Shown here piece by piece: positions 1-7,758 of a DNA stretch of 15,211 nt. The position numbers and the translations under genes were made by a program. A model generated the notes under the pieces. It was not told where the DNA came from. It ran no database searches and worked only from the letters and a program-made list of their open reading frames with translations. The number at the start of each line of letters is the position of its first letter. Within the stretch, counting starts at the first letter, position 1. The DNA is from Flavobacterium sp. (GTDB lineage: Bacteria; Bacteroidota; Bacteroidia; Flavobacteriales; Flavobacteriaceae), in the NCBI RefSeq assembly GCF_030146175.1, contig NZ_JASLCE010000142.1, positions 1 to 15,211 on the forward strand, read 5' to 3'.

Positions 1-106
1 GATGAACGGTCAACAGCTACCATCGACGGATTACTGGTTCACAGTGACCTATACCGAGAATGGAGATGTTAAAGAGTTTAAAGCTCACTTCTCGTTAAAA
101 CGATAA
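1..106 (+). CDS. C-terminal end of a T9SS type B sorting-domain protein (5' truncated)
   Basis: Only the last 34 residues are in the window, read from base 2 and ending at TAA 104-106. They contain LPSTDYWFTVTY, then an acidic turn, and end in KEFKAHFSLKR. This closely fits the gliding-motility-associated C-terminal domain (Bac_Flav_CTERM, TIGR04131), the type B sorting signal that sends proteins through the type IX secretion system across the outer membrane. The full protein is therefore probably a large, secreted or surface-attached protein, as is usual for the family, but the functional domains lie upstream of the window and cannot be named. The internal ATG at 2-4 is not proposed as the start; the frame is open to the window edge. 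A strong terminator follows 21 bases after the stop. Confidence 0.85.
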   Translation, partial: MNGQQLPSTDYWFTVTYTENGDVKEFKAHFSLKR

Positions 107-127
107 TTGTAATTAATTCTCAAATAG

Positions 128-157
128 AAGGGCTGTCCGATTGGACAGCCCTTTTTG
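128..157 (+). terminator. Intrinsic terminator after the T9SS cargo gene
   Basis: An 11-bp perfect stem (arms 128-138 and 143-153) closes a four-base loop GATT and runs into a T tract at 152-156. The hairpin sits just behind the stop at 106, so it ends the transcript of the T9SS-exported protein. Confidence 0.9.
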
Positions 158-174
158 TTTGGGTTAGGAGAGAA

Positions 175-207
175 ACACCTGACAGGTTTTTAAAACCTGT
201 CAGGTGT
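175..207. repeat. 33-bp palindromic intergenic repeat, copy 1
   Basis: The left arm is ACACCTGACAGGT, the spacer TTTTAAA and the right arm ACCTGTCAGGTGT. The whole element is an inverted repeat of two 16-base arms around one central base, and each 13-base arm also contains a smaller near-palindrome ACCTGWCAGGT. An identical copy lies at 6367-6399. Both sit a few bases behind a terminator, outside any gene. No known name is assigned; I have an unverified memory of similar CCTGACAGG-type repeats in other Flavobacterium genomes. Confidence 0.9.
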
Positions 208-233
208 AACATAATAGAGCCGCTAAAGCAAAT

Positions 234-264
234 AAAAAAAGCGATGCCTTGGCATCGCTTTTTT
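234..264. terminator. Terminator of the aminotransferase gene, probably bidirectional
   Basis: The arms GCGATGC (241-247) and GCATCGC (252-258) form a 7-bp stem with a CTTG loop. The stem is flanked by an A run at 234-240 and a T run at 259-264, so it has the features of an intrinsic terminator in both directions. On the minus strand it ends the aminotransferase transcript, whose stop is at 286. Confidence 0.85.
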
Positions 265-285
265 GTAGTATATAAAGAAGTAGTA

Positions 286-1479
286 TTACTTATTGTTATA
301 CGTATGTAACGCTTCTTTTAAAATTCGAACCGATTGAATCAGATCTTCTTTTTTCAAAACATAAGCAATACGCACTTCATCAAGACCAACATTTGGAGTC
401 GAGTAGAAGCCGGCAGCCGGAGCAACCATAACAGTTTCTCCGTTTAAATCGTAACTTTCCAAAAGCCATTGTGCAAAATCATCGGCATTTTTAATCGGTA
501 GTTTAACAATACAATAGAAAGCTCCTTTTGGAGAAGCAACGGTCACACCATCGATTTTATTTAACTCGGCGATTAGCGTATCTCTACGATCTTTATATTC
601 GGTGATCACATCGTCAAAATAACTTTGTGGTGTTTCAAGTGCCGCTTCACTGGCAATTTGTGCAAAAGTTGGCGGACTCAAACGGGCCTGTGCAAACTTC
701 ATAGCGGTAGCCATTACAGCTTTGTTTTTGGAAACGATACATCCGATTCGCGCACCACACATACTATAACGTTTGGAAACGGAATCAATCATAATAGCGT
801 GCTCTTCCAAACCTTCGATATTCATTACAGAATAATGTTTATCACCATCGTAAGTAAACTCGCGGTACACTTCGTCGGCAATTAGGAAAAGATCGTGTTT
901 TTTAACCAATTCGGCCAATTGCATGATTTCTTCTTTCGAATATAAATAACCGGTTGGATTACCAGGGTTACAAATCAAAATGGCTTTGGTTTTAGGTGTG
1001 ATTAGTTTTTCAAAATCGCTGATTGGCGGAAGCGCAAACCCGGTTTCGATAGTCGAAATAACCGGTACTACTTTTACACCCGATGCCGTTGAAAAACCAT
1101 TATAGTTAGCATAAAAAGGCTCCGGGATGATGATCTCATCATCGGCATCCATGGTGCTTCCCATTGCAAATAAAAGTGCTTCCGAACCACCGGTAGTGAT
1201 AATGATATCGGCGGTGTCGATAGGAAGACCGTGTTCGCGGTAGTATTTGGAAAGCTTGTTACGATAGCTTTCAAATCCGGCGGAATGGCTGTATTCCAAC
1301 ACCGTGATATCGGCATTTTTTACAGCATTTAAAGCTACTTCCGGCGTTTTAATGTCCGGTTGACCGATATTAAGGTGGTAAACTTTATGACCTTTCTTTT
1401 TCGCAATTTCTGCATAAGGAACCAATTTTCGGATTGGCGATTCAGGCATCTGTTGCCCTTTTAATGAAACTTTAGGCAT
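286..1479 (-). CDS. Pyridoxal-phosphate-dependent class I/II aminotransferase (aspartate aminotransferase-like)
   Basis: This 397-residue cytoplasmic enzyme has the fold-type I aminotransferase layout and family-typical length. Visible motifs are NIGQPD near 37-42, NPGNPTG at 171-177 (PLP and substrate binding), ADEVY at 201-205 (the Asp that contacts the pyridine nitrogen), SVSKRYSMCGARIG at 233-246 with Lys236 as the expected Schiff-base lysine, and EVRIAY with Arg370 as the probable carboxylate-binding arginine. Enzymes of this type transfer an amino group from an amino acid to 2-oxoglutarate or a similar keto acid. The exact substrate (aspartate, aromatic or other) cannot be fixed from sequence. 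The ATG at 1479 lies in an A/T-rich leader and is followed directly by a conserved-looking N-terminus. It is transcribed alone, divergent from the protease gene at 1604, and ends in the hairpin at 234-264. A weak -7 candidate, CAAATTTG at 1499-1506, lies about 20 bases upstream. Confidence 0.93.
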   Translation of the reverse strand: MPKVSLKGQQMPESPIRKLVPYAEIAKKKGHKVYHLNIGQPDIKTPEVALNAVKNADITVLEYSHSAGFESYRNKLSKYYREHGLPIDTADIIITTGGSEALLFAMGSTMDADDEIIIPEPFYANYNGFSTASGVKVVPVISTIETGFALPPISDFEKLITPKTKAILICNPGNPTGYLYSKEEIMQLAELVKKHDLFLIADEVYREFTYDGDKHYSVMNIEGLEEHAIMIDSVSKRYSMCGARIGCIVSKNKAVMATAMKFAQARLSPPTFAQIASEAALETPQSYFDDVITEYKDRRDTLIAELNKIDGVTVASPKGAFYCIVKLPIKNADDFAQWLLESYDLNGETVMVAPAAGFYSTPNVGLDEVRIAYVLKKEDLIQSVRILKEALHTYNNK

Positions 1480-1603
1480 GATAGTAATTTTTGATGCACA
1501 AATTTGCGACTTTTTTTTAAGAAATTGATAAAAAATCCGCCCTCAAATTTTATATTAATAGGAAATATCGACGGAAATAGCTATATTTAAGAAAAAATTA
1601 GTG

Positions 1604-2932
1604 ATGCGGTTACTTGTCTTCCTTTTGCTAATCATCACGTATCCCGCCAAACTTTTGGCCCAAGAAGGCTTTCAATGGCATTCCCCTAAAAACAAGATCG
1701 AGATTCCATTTGTTTTTGTAGATAATTTGATCATAATTCAAGTGGAGATTAACAACGCTAAAATGAATATGTTATTGGATTCGGGTTCGGAACCATCGTT
1801 GATTTTTAGCTTTCCGCAAAGTGATACCTTACAATTGTATAACACTAAAAAAATACGGATCTCCGGATTGGGTAGTGAAGAAGTGGCCGAAGGTCTTTTG
1901 TCACAAAAAAATAAACTTAATGTAAGCAATTATATCGACACCAATTTTGAAATTCTGGTGATTCTGGACGAAAAGCTGAATTTCTCATCCCGTATCGGAA
2001 TCCCGGTCAATGGAATTTTGGGATATTCTTTTTTTAGAAATCATCTGGTGGAAATTAATTATATAAAAAAGAAAATCACTTTATATAAAAATGACGAGCT
2101 GTTACAAAGCAAACGCATACGAAAGTACACGGCAATACCTTTGGATATTGTGAATGGCAGGCCATATGTAAATGTAAATGCAAAATTGGACGGTAAAGAA
2201 TTACCGCTAAAATTATTGATGGATACCGGATTAACCGATGGTTTATGGTTGTTTGAAGATGATGTGATCAAATGTAATAACAAGTACTTTGAGGATGTTT
2301 TGGGCGAAGGAATCGGAGGAACTATTTACGGAAAAAAATCGCGTTTATCGGAAATCAAAACGGCTCATTTCCTGTTTAAAGAACCGTTGGTTTCCTATCC
2401 GGATACGACTTCATATAAGCAATTAAGCATCATCAAAGATCGGAACGGTTCGTTGGGAGGGGAGATTTTAAAACGTTTCCATCTGATTGTGGATTATGGC
2501 GGAAAACAGATTTTTTTAAAGAAAAACAAAATGTTCGACGATCCGTTTTTGTATAATATGAGCGGTATCGAAGTGCAACATAATGGGGTTCAATGGATAC
2601 AGGAATCGGTTAAAAACGATGTTAGCAAAAATCTGCCATTGGGTACGACGAATATCGATGATATTGTATTTGATAATTCCAGTTTTAAATACAAATTTAT
2701 GCTGAAGCCGGTTTTTGAAATTGCAAGTGTCCGAAAAGGTTCGCCAGCTGAGGAAGCCGGATTAAAGGCGGGTGATAAGATTATCCGAATCGATCGTAAA
2801 AATGCCTATAACCTCTCCAAACAACGGATTAATGAGTTGTTGCAGGTGGATGACAATAAAACAATTCGAATTGAAGTAGAACGCGACGGAAAAAACCGGG
2901 AATACCAGGTAACGATCCGAAAGCTATTCTGA
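1604..2932 (+). CDS. Exported two-domain aspartyl protease with C-terminal PDZ domain
   Basis: The protein has 442 residues from ATG 1604; GTG 1601 is also in frame but would add only one residue. Residues 1-19 form a signal peptide (hydrophobic core LLVFLLLII, likely cut near LLA-Q), so it should act in the periplasm or at the envelope. Two retropepsin-like units follow. The first has LLDSG with Asp59 and ends in a GILGYSFF segment near 137-144. The second has LLMDTG with Asp207 and ends in a GSLGGEIL segment near 282-289. A PDZ domain occupies about 365-442, with SPAEEAGLKAGDKI at 380-393. The two Asp motifs suggest a single-chain pseudo-dimeric active site, and the PDZ domain probably binds peptide termini. 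Substrate is unknown. Related gag-asp/PDZ proteins are common in Bacteroidota. It is monocistronic, with a terminator shared with the convergent DUF1573 gene. Confidence 0.88.
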   Translation: MRLLVFLLLIITYPAKLLAQEGFQWHSPKNKIEIPFVFVDNLIIIQVEINNAKMNMLLDSGSEPSLIFSFPQSDTLQLYNTKKIRISGLGSEEVAEGLLSQKNKLNVSNYIDTNFEILVILDEKLNFSSRIGIPVNGILGYSFFRNHLVEINYIKKKITLYKNDELLQSKRIRKYTAIPLDIVNGRPYVNVNAKLDGKELPLKLLMDTGLTDGLWLFEDDVIKCNNKYFEDVLGEGIGGTIYGKKSRLSEIKTAHFLFKEPLVSYPDTTSYKQLSIIKDRNGSLGGEILKRFHLIVDYGGKQIFLKKNKMFDDPFLYNMSGIEVQHNGVQWIQESVKNDVSKNLPLGTTNIDDIVFDNSSFKYKFMLKPVFEIASVRKGSPAEEAGLKAGDKIIRIDRKNAYNLSKQRINELLQVDDNKTIRIEVERDGKNREYQVTIRKLF

Positions 2933-2954
2933 ATTAAAGATTGATCAAAACAAA

Positions 2955-2984
2955 AAAAGGGCTGTCGAAATGACGGCCCTTTTG
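2955..2984. terminator. Bidirectional terminator between the convergent protease and DUF1573 genes
   Basis: A 12-bp stem with one G-T pair (arms 2955-2966 and 2972-2983) closes a five-base loop GAAAT. It has an A run on the left and a T run on the right, so it can end transcripts from both sides. It lies between the stops at 2932 (plus) and 3003 (minus). Confidence 0.85.
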
Positions 2985-3002
2985 TATCAATAAGTAAAGT
3001 TG

Positions 3003-3437
3003 TTACGATTGCGGTGTTGCTTTTGGTTTTTCAAGCACGCCTGACTCTTGTTTCACAACTACTTCTCCTTTAATTCGTAAAGCTACTTTTCCACCTTCAT
3101 AGTTAACCGCATTGGATTCTACTGTAATGGTTTTGCTGATTTTACCAGGGTTCATGTTGTACTTAACATCAATTTTACCGGTTTTACCAGGCATAATTGG
3201 TTCCGTAGGTTTAGAAGGTACAGTACATCCGCAAGTAGATTGTACATTAGTAATAATTAGAGGAGCATCTCCGGTGTTTTTAAATTCGAAAGAACGAATA
3301 CCGTTATCTCCTTCTTTAGTAACTATACCATAATCGATAGTGTTGTCTTTTGCTTTAAATTCAATTTTTGGTCCTTTTTGAGCATATGAAGCAACACTAA
3401 ATGCTAATACTGCAACTAATCCTAATAATTTTTTCAT
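3003..3437 (-). CDS. Exported DUF1573 domain protein
   Basis: The protein has 144 residues. I start it at ATG 3437 (MKKLLGLVAVLAFSVASYAQ), not at the TTG 3443 two codons upstream, because the ATG gives a normal signal peptide and an A-rich leader. After cleavage near SYA-Q, a DUF1573 domain (PF07610) runs from about residue 22 to 130. It includes the typical FEFKNTGDAPLIITNVQSTC start, the CGC pair in TCGCTVP, and NPGK and GEV near the end. The fold is an Ig-like beta sandwich, widespread in secreted Bacteroidota proteins. Its biochemical role is not established. The C-terminal 15 residues are low-complexity (Lys, Pro, Gln, Ser). A good promoter lies at 3467-3496, and the gene ends in the shared hairpin at 2955-2984. 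Confidence 0.9.
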   Translation of the reverse strand: MKKLLGLVAVLAFSVASYAQKGPKIEFKAKDNTIDYGIVTKEGDNGIRSFEFKNTGDAPLIITNVQSTCGCTVPSKPTEPIMPGKTGKIDVKYNMNPGKISKTITVESNAVNYEGGKVALRIKGEVVVKQESGVLEKPKATPQS

Positions 3438-3466
3438 TTTCAACTTAGTTTTTTTAATTGTTATTG

Positions 3467-3496
3467 TAAAATTACATTGTTTTGCTAAACGAACAA
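3467..3496 (-). promoter_or_regulatory. Bacteroidota-type promoter for the DUF1573 gene
   Basis: Read on the minus strand, TTG (3496-3494) is followed after exactly 19 bases by TAATTTTA (3474-3467). This matches the TTG-N19-TAnnTTTG consensus with one mismatch in the last base. Transcription would begin near 3460, about 23 bases before ATG 3437. Confidence 0.6.
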
Positions 3497-3534
3497 ATAT
3501 TTTAACGCTCTTTTTTTATTTGCTCAGTTATAAC

Positions 3535-3542
3535 TATTTTTG
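3535..3542 (+). promoter_or_regulatory. Candidate -7 element for valS
   Basis: TATTTTTG fits TAnnTTTG fully. No TTG lies at the preferred 19-base distance; the nearest one, at 3520-3522, leaves only 12 bases. It is the best plus-strand match in the 237 bases between the divergent genes and would give a leader of about 125 bases. Confidence 0.4.
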
Positions 3543-3674
3543 CGATATAGTTTACAAAAAGTATACCAAATTATAATGCTGCAAAAGAGTTCTTTTTTGA
3601 GGAAACATTTTGAAAATAAGTGATTTATAGTTCGGGTAAGCTATGTTAAACAAAAAACAAATCAAATTATTAAT

Positions 3675-6308
3675 ATGACAATTCCAGCTCAATTTGACGC
3701 CAAAGCAGTAGAACAGAAATGGTACGACTATTGGATGAAGAACAATTATTTTCACTCGGAACCTGATCACAGAACGCCGTATACTATTGTTATTCCTCCT
3801 CCAAACGTCACCGGGGTACTGCACATGGGGCACATGCTGAACAATACCATTCAGGATGTACTGATTCGTCGCGCCCGTCTGAGAGGATTCAACGCCTGTT
3901 GGGTTCCGGGTACCGATCACGCTTCCATTGCAACAGAGGCTAAAGTTGTAGCAAAATTAAAAGAGGAAGGGATCAATAAAAACGATTTAACCCGCGAAGA
4001 ATTTTTAGTGCATGCCTGGGAATGGACCAACAAATACGGTGGTGTAATCCTGGATCAGCTAAAAAAACTGGGGGCTTCCTGCGATTGGGAACGTACGAAA
4101 TTTACTATGGATCCGGATATGTCGGCATCGGTAATCCGTACTTTTGTGGATCTGTATAACAAAGGGTTGATTTACAGAGGGTATCGTATGGTAAACTGGG
4201 ATCCGGAAGCCAAAACAACGCTATCGGACGAAGAGGTTATCTACGAAGAACGTCAGGGTAAATTATACCATTTGCGTTATCAGATCGAAGATAGTAACGA
4301 ATATGTAACCATTGCAACCACGCGTCCGGAAACGATTTTGGGTGATACGGCAATTTGTATCCACCCGGATGACGAACGCTATTTTCATCTGAAAGGTAAA
4401 AAAGTAATCGTACCGATCTGCAACCGTGTGATCCCGATTATTTTTGATGACTATGTAGATATGGAATTCGGAACCGGATGTTTAAAAGTAACACCGGCAC
4501 ACGATGTAAACGATAAGGAACTGGGCGAAAAACACAACCTGGAGATTATCGATATCTTTAACGAAGATGCAACGCTAAACTCGTTTGGATTGCATTATGA
4601 AGGAAAAGACCGTTTTGTAGTTCGCGAAGAAATCGCAAAAGAACTGGAAACATTGGGTGCTTTGGTAAAAGTGGAAACACATATCAACAAAGTAGGAACT
4701 TCCGAAAGAACCAAAGCCGTAATTGAACCGAGATTATCCGATCAGTGGTTCCTGAAAATGGAAGAACTGGTAAAACCGGCCATCAAAGCGGTATTGGAAA
4801 CGGAAGAGGTAAAACTGTATCCAAGCCGATTTAATAATACCTACCGTCACTGGATGGAAAACATCCGCGATTGGAATATTTCCCGTCAGTTATGGTGGGG
4901 ACAACAAATTCCGGCCTATTATTATGGTGATGGAAAAGAAGATTTTGTAGTAGCCGAAAACAGAGCGGAAGCCTTAGCATTGGCAAAACAAAAAACTGGA
5001 AACCAGATTCTGACCGAAAGTGACCTTAAACAGGATGTAGATGCTTTGGATACCTGGTTCTCTTCATGGTTATGGCCAATATCTGTTTTCGGAGGAATTA
5101 TGGATCCTGAAAACCCGGAATACAAATATTATTACCCAACCAATGATTTGGTAACCGGACCGGATATCCTGTTTTTCTGGGTGGCTCGTATGATTATTGC
5201 CGGTTACGAATATGCCGGAGAAAAACCGTTTACGAATGTATACCTAACCGGTTTGGTTCGGGATAGCCAACGTCGAAAAATGTCAAAATCACTTGGGAAC
5301 TCGCCGGATCCGTTGGATTTGATCGAAGAATTCGGAGCCGATGGAGTACGGGTAGGGTTGTTGTTAAGTGCTTCGGCCGGAAACGATATCCTGTTTGATA
5401 AAGAATTGTGTAATCAGGGGAAAGGTTTTACCAATAAAATATGGAATGCTTTCCGTTTAATCAAAGGATGGGAAGTAAGTGATAGCGCTGTACAACCGGA
5501 ATCGGCAAAAGTTGCGATCGAGTGGTATGAAGCCAAATTACAGAAAACCCTGGTGGAAATTGAAGATCATTTCGAAAAATACAGAATTTCGGATGCGCTT
5601 ATGGCCATTTACAAACTGGTTTGGGACGATTTCTGCTCGTGGTTCCTGGAAATGATTAAACCGGGTTACCAACAGCCAATCGATAAAACGACTTTCGAAA
5701 AAGCAATCGAAATGTTGGAGGCAAACCTAAAACTATTGCATCCGTTTATGCCGTTCTTAACCGAAGAGATCTGGCAACATATAACCGAAAGAACGGAGAA
5801 AGAGGCATTGATCATTTCCGAATGGCCAAAAGCGAAAGAATATAGCGAGAGTTTAATTCAGGAGTTTGATTTTGCAACAGAAGTAATTTCGGGTATCCGT
5901 ACGATCCGTAAAGACAAAAACATTCCGTTTAAGGATGCGATTGAACTTAAAGTGATCAACAACGAAAAAGCAACGACTTTCTTTGATACGGTAATTCAGA
6001 AATTAGGAAATATCAGTGTGTTGGAATATGTTTCTGAAAAAGTAGACGGAGCGTTATCGTACCGTGTAAAATCCAACGAATACTTTATTCCGATTACCGG
6101 TAATATCAATGTAGAAGAAGAAATTGCCAAGTTAACGGAAGAATTGAATTATATCAAAGGATTCCTGAAATCGGTACAGGCAAAACTTTCCAATGAGAAG
6201 TTTGTAGGATCGGCTCCGGAAAAAGTGGTAGCGATGGAACGCCAGAAAGAGGCCGATGCGCTCGCTAAAATTGAGACGATCGAACAAAGTCTGATGAGTT
6301 TAAAATAA
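3675..6308 (+). CDS. valS: Valine--tRNA ligase
   Basis: This 877-residue class Ia aminoacyl-tRNA synthetase joins valine to tRNA-Val in the cytoplasm using ATP. The N-terminal Rossmann half carries [13 protein letters not shown], with the HIGH-type motif HMGH at 50-53, followed by [13 protein letters not shown]. The CP1 editing domain, which clears mischarged threonine, spans roughly 190-340 and contains [10 protein letters not shown] at 215-224. The second ATP-binding signature KMSKS is at 535-539. An anticodon-binding helical domain follows, and the last 65 residues form the coiled-coil tRNA arm typical of ValRS. Length and all key motifs are normal. ATG 3675 gives the standard start ([16 protein letters not shown]) after an A-rich leader. 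The gene stands alone between a divergent DUF1573 gene and its own terminator. Confidence 0.98.
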   Translation: MTIPAQFDAKAVEQKWYDYWMKNNYFHSEPDHRTPYTIVIPPPNVTGVLHMGHMLNNTIQDVLIRRARLRGFNACWVPGTDHASIATEAKVVAKLKEEGINKNDLTREEFLVHAWEWTNKYGGVILDQLKKLGASCDWERTKFTMDPDMSASVIRTFVDLYNKGLIYRGYRMVNWDPEAKTTLSDEEVIYEERQGKLYHLRYQIEDSNEYVTIATTRPETILGDTAICIHPDDERYFHLKGKKVIVPICNRVIPIIFDDYVDMEFGTGCLKVTPAHDVNDKELGEKHNLEIIDIFNEDATLNSFGLHYEGKDRFVVREEIAKELETLGALVKVETHINKVGTSERTKAVIEPRLSDQWFLKMEELVKPAIKAVLETEEVKLYPSRFNNTYRHWMENIRDWNISRQLWWGQQIPAYYYGDGKEDFVVAENRAEALALAKQKTGNQILTESDLKQDVDALDTWFSSWLWPISVFGGIMDPENPEYKYYYPTNDLVTGPDILFFWVARMIIAGYEYAGEKPFTNVYLTGLVRDSQRRKMSKSLGNSPDPLDLIEEFGADGVRVGLLLSASAGNDILFDKELCNQGKGFTNKIWNAFRLIKGWEVSDSAVQPESAKVAIEWYEAKLQKTLVEIEDHFEKYRISDALMAIYKLVWDDFCSWFLEMIKPGYQQPIDKTTFEKAIEMLEANLKLLHPFMPFLTEEIWQHITERTEKEALIISEWPKAKEYSESLIQEFDFATEVISGIRTIRKDKNIPFKDAIELKVINNEKATTFFDTVIQKLGNISVLEYVSEKVDGALSYRVKSNEYFIPITGNINVEEEIAKLTEELNYIKGFLKSVQAKLSNEKFVGSAPEKVVAMERQKEADALAKIETIEQSLMSLK

Positions 6309-6324
6309 ACAAATACAACAGATA

Positions 6325-6358
6325 AACAAAGGCTGCTTCCAACGAGGCAGCCTTTGTT
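6325..6358 (+). terminator. Terminator after valS
   Basis: A 12-bp perfect stem (arms 6325-6336 and 6347-6358) extends inwards by up to three more pairs around a CAAC loop. The T tract is interrupted (TTTGTTGTATT). The hairpin starts 16 bases after the valS stop, and the second copy of the 33-bp palindrome begins eight bases behind it. Confidence 0.8.
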
Positions 6359-6366
6359 GTATTGGT

Positions 6367-6399
6367 ACACCTGACAGGTTTTTAAAACCTGTCAGGTGT
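6367..6399. repeat. 33-bp palindromic intergenic repeat, copy 2
   Basis: This is base-for-base identical to the element at 175-207: arms ACACCTGACAGGT and ACCTGTCAGGTGT around TTTTAAA. The flanking bases differ, so the conserved unit is limited to these 33 bases. As with copy 1, it lies directly behind the terminator of a plus-strand gene. Confidence 0.9.
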
Positions 6400-6476
6400 T
6401 GGATGTTATAAATTCAACGTGCCGGATAAATTTTACAGGAGCATCGTGTTAGAATTAGAGATTAAAGAGGAGTGTT

Positions 6477-6505
6477 TTGTGATATTTTTTAAATTACTAT
6501 CTTTA
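6477..6505 (+). promoter_or_regulatory. Promoter for the agmatine-deiminase-like gene
   Basis: TTG at 6477-6479 and TATCTTTA at 6498-6505 are 18 bases apart. This is close to TTG-N19-TAnnTTTG, with one mismatch at the last base. Transcription would start near 6512, leaving a leader of nearly 60 bases before ATG 6570. Confidence 0.5.
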
Positions 6506-6569
6506 TAAGAGTTATAGAATCGTAATGGTATGACATTTTTATTTCCCGTAAAATTTTAAATAACCCAAT

Positions 6570-7709
6570 ATGAAAAAAATGGTTGCTGTAATTATGATAG
6601 GCATAACTTTTTTCGGTTCCTGCGGTAAAAACGAAGCGCAAAATTATTCAGAAAAGGAAAATCAGTATAGGATGCCGGAGGAGAGTGAAAGACATGAAGG
6701 GACCTGGCTGCAATGGCCGCATCAATATCAATATGGTGTTACCTACCGGAATAGTCTGGATGCTACCTGGGTTGCGATGACACAGGCATTGGTAACCAGT
6801 GAGAAAGTACATATTATAGCCTATAACGAAACGGAAAAAAACAGAATAACCGGACTTCTAACTAAAGCCGGAGTTCCGCTTGCCAATGTCGATTTCAAAA
6901 TTTATAAAACCGATGATGTTTGGGTGCGTGATAACGGTCCGATCTATGTACGCGATAAAAACGGGAATTTAGTTATTGAGGATTGGGGATTTAACGGATG
7001 GGGCGAAAAGACAGACGAAGAATCGGGTGATCCGATTAGGTTTGTTAATTGCAACAGTATTCCTTCTAAAATCGGGAAGGAACAAAACAGAGCGGTTGTA
7101 AATATCAATGAAATAATGATCAACGAAGGTGGAAGTGTGGAAATTGATGGAAAAGGAACCCTGATGGCGTGTAAAAGCGCGATCCTTAACAACAATCGAA
7201 ATCCAGGTATGACACAGGCGAAAGCGGAGCAACTATTTTCAGAATACCTCGGTGTAACCCATTTTATCTGGCTTGACGGACAGGCAGGATTAGAACTTAC
7301 GGATCAGCATATCGATGGGTTTGCCCGATTTGGAAACGCGTCGACCATAGTGACGATGGATACGGGTGATTTACTGGATTTTGACGTCAAACAAAGCGAT
7401 ATCAATAAACTTTACGGTGCCAAAGACAAAAATGGCAATGCCTATACTTTTCTAAAAGTGCCTTTAACGCAAAACAACGTCAAAACAACGGATGGAACCG
7501 ATTTGGGGTATAAAGGATCCTATATCAACTATTATATTGCCAATAATAAAATATTGGTTCCCAATTATAACGATGCGAATGACGCGGTTGCAAATGCGAT
7601 TATTCAAACCTTATACCCAACAAGAACCGTGGTTGGGATAGATGTACGAAATTTATACGCCAACGGAGGAATGGTACATTGCGTGACACAGCAACAACCG
7701 GCAGATTAA
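6570..7709 (+). CDS. Lipoprotein agmatine deiminase / peptidyl-arginine deiminase family enzyme
   Basis: The protein has 379 residues. The first 18 form a lipoprotein-type signal ending in FGSC, so Cys18 is the probable lipidation site and the enzyme would lie outside the cytoplasm; the -3 Phe makes the lipobox slightly unusual. The rest matches the PAD_porph/agmatine deiminase family (PF04371). Key segments are DDVWVRDNGPIYV at 115-127, NEGGSVEIDGKG at 185-196, LTDQHIDGFARF at 243-254 with His247 and Asp249, and GGMVHCVTQQQP at 366-377 with Cys371 as the catalytic nucleophile. Family members hydrolyse a guanidine group: agmatine to N-carbamoylputrescine plus ammonia, or in PPAD-like enzymes, arginine to citrulline. 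All catalytic residues appear intact. The substrate is uncertain given the export signal. The DUF389 gene follows 49 bases downstream with no terminator between. No N-carbamoylputrescine amidase gene is nearby. Confidence 0.88.
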   Translation: MKKMVAVIMIGITFFGSCGKNEAQNYSEKENQYRMPEESERHEGTWLQWPHQYQYGVTYRNSLDATWVAMTQALVTSEKVHIIAYNETEKNRITGLLTKAGVPLANVDFKIYKTDDVWVRDNGPIYVRDKNGNLVIEDWGFNGWGEKTDEESGDPIRFVNCNSIPSKIGKEQNRAVVNINEIMINEGGSVEIDGKGTLMACKSAILNNNRNPGMTQAKAEQLFSEYLGVTHFIWLDGQAGLELTDQHIDGFARFGNASTIVTMDTGDLLDFDVKQSDINKLYGAKDKNGNAYTFLKVPLTQNNVKTTDGTDLGYKGSYINYYIANNKILVPNYNDANDAVANAIIQTLYPTRTVVGIDVRNLYANGGMVHCVTQQQPAD

Positions 7710-7758
7710 AACGGCTTCCGGTGATGGTAAAATAAAGTAAACGATAAAAATAGCATTT

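Noticed and set aside
625..885. Plus-strand open frame of 86 codons inside the aminotransferase gene
   Set aside because: It is antisense to a well-supported gene and shows no domain, signal or ribosome-binding context.
3552..3920. Minus-strand open frame of 122 codons across the start of valS
   Set aside because: It overlaps the valS start and leader antisense, and its composition is not protein-like. The -7 element and valS start explain the region better.
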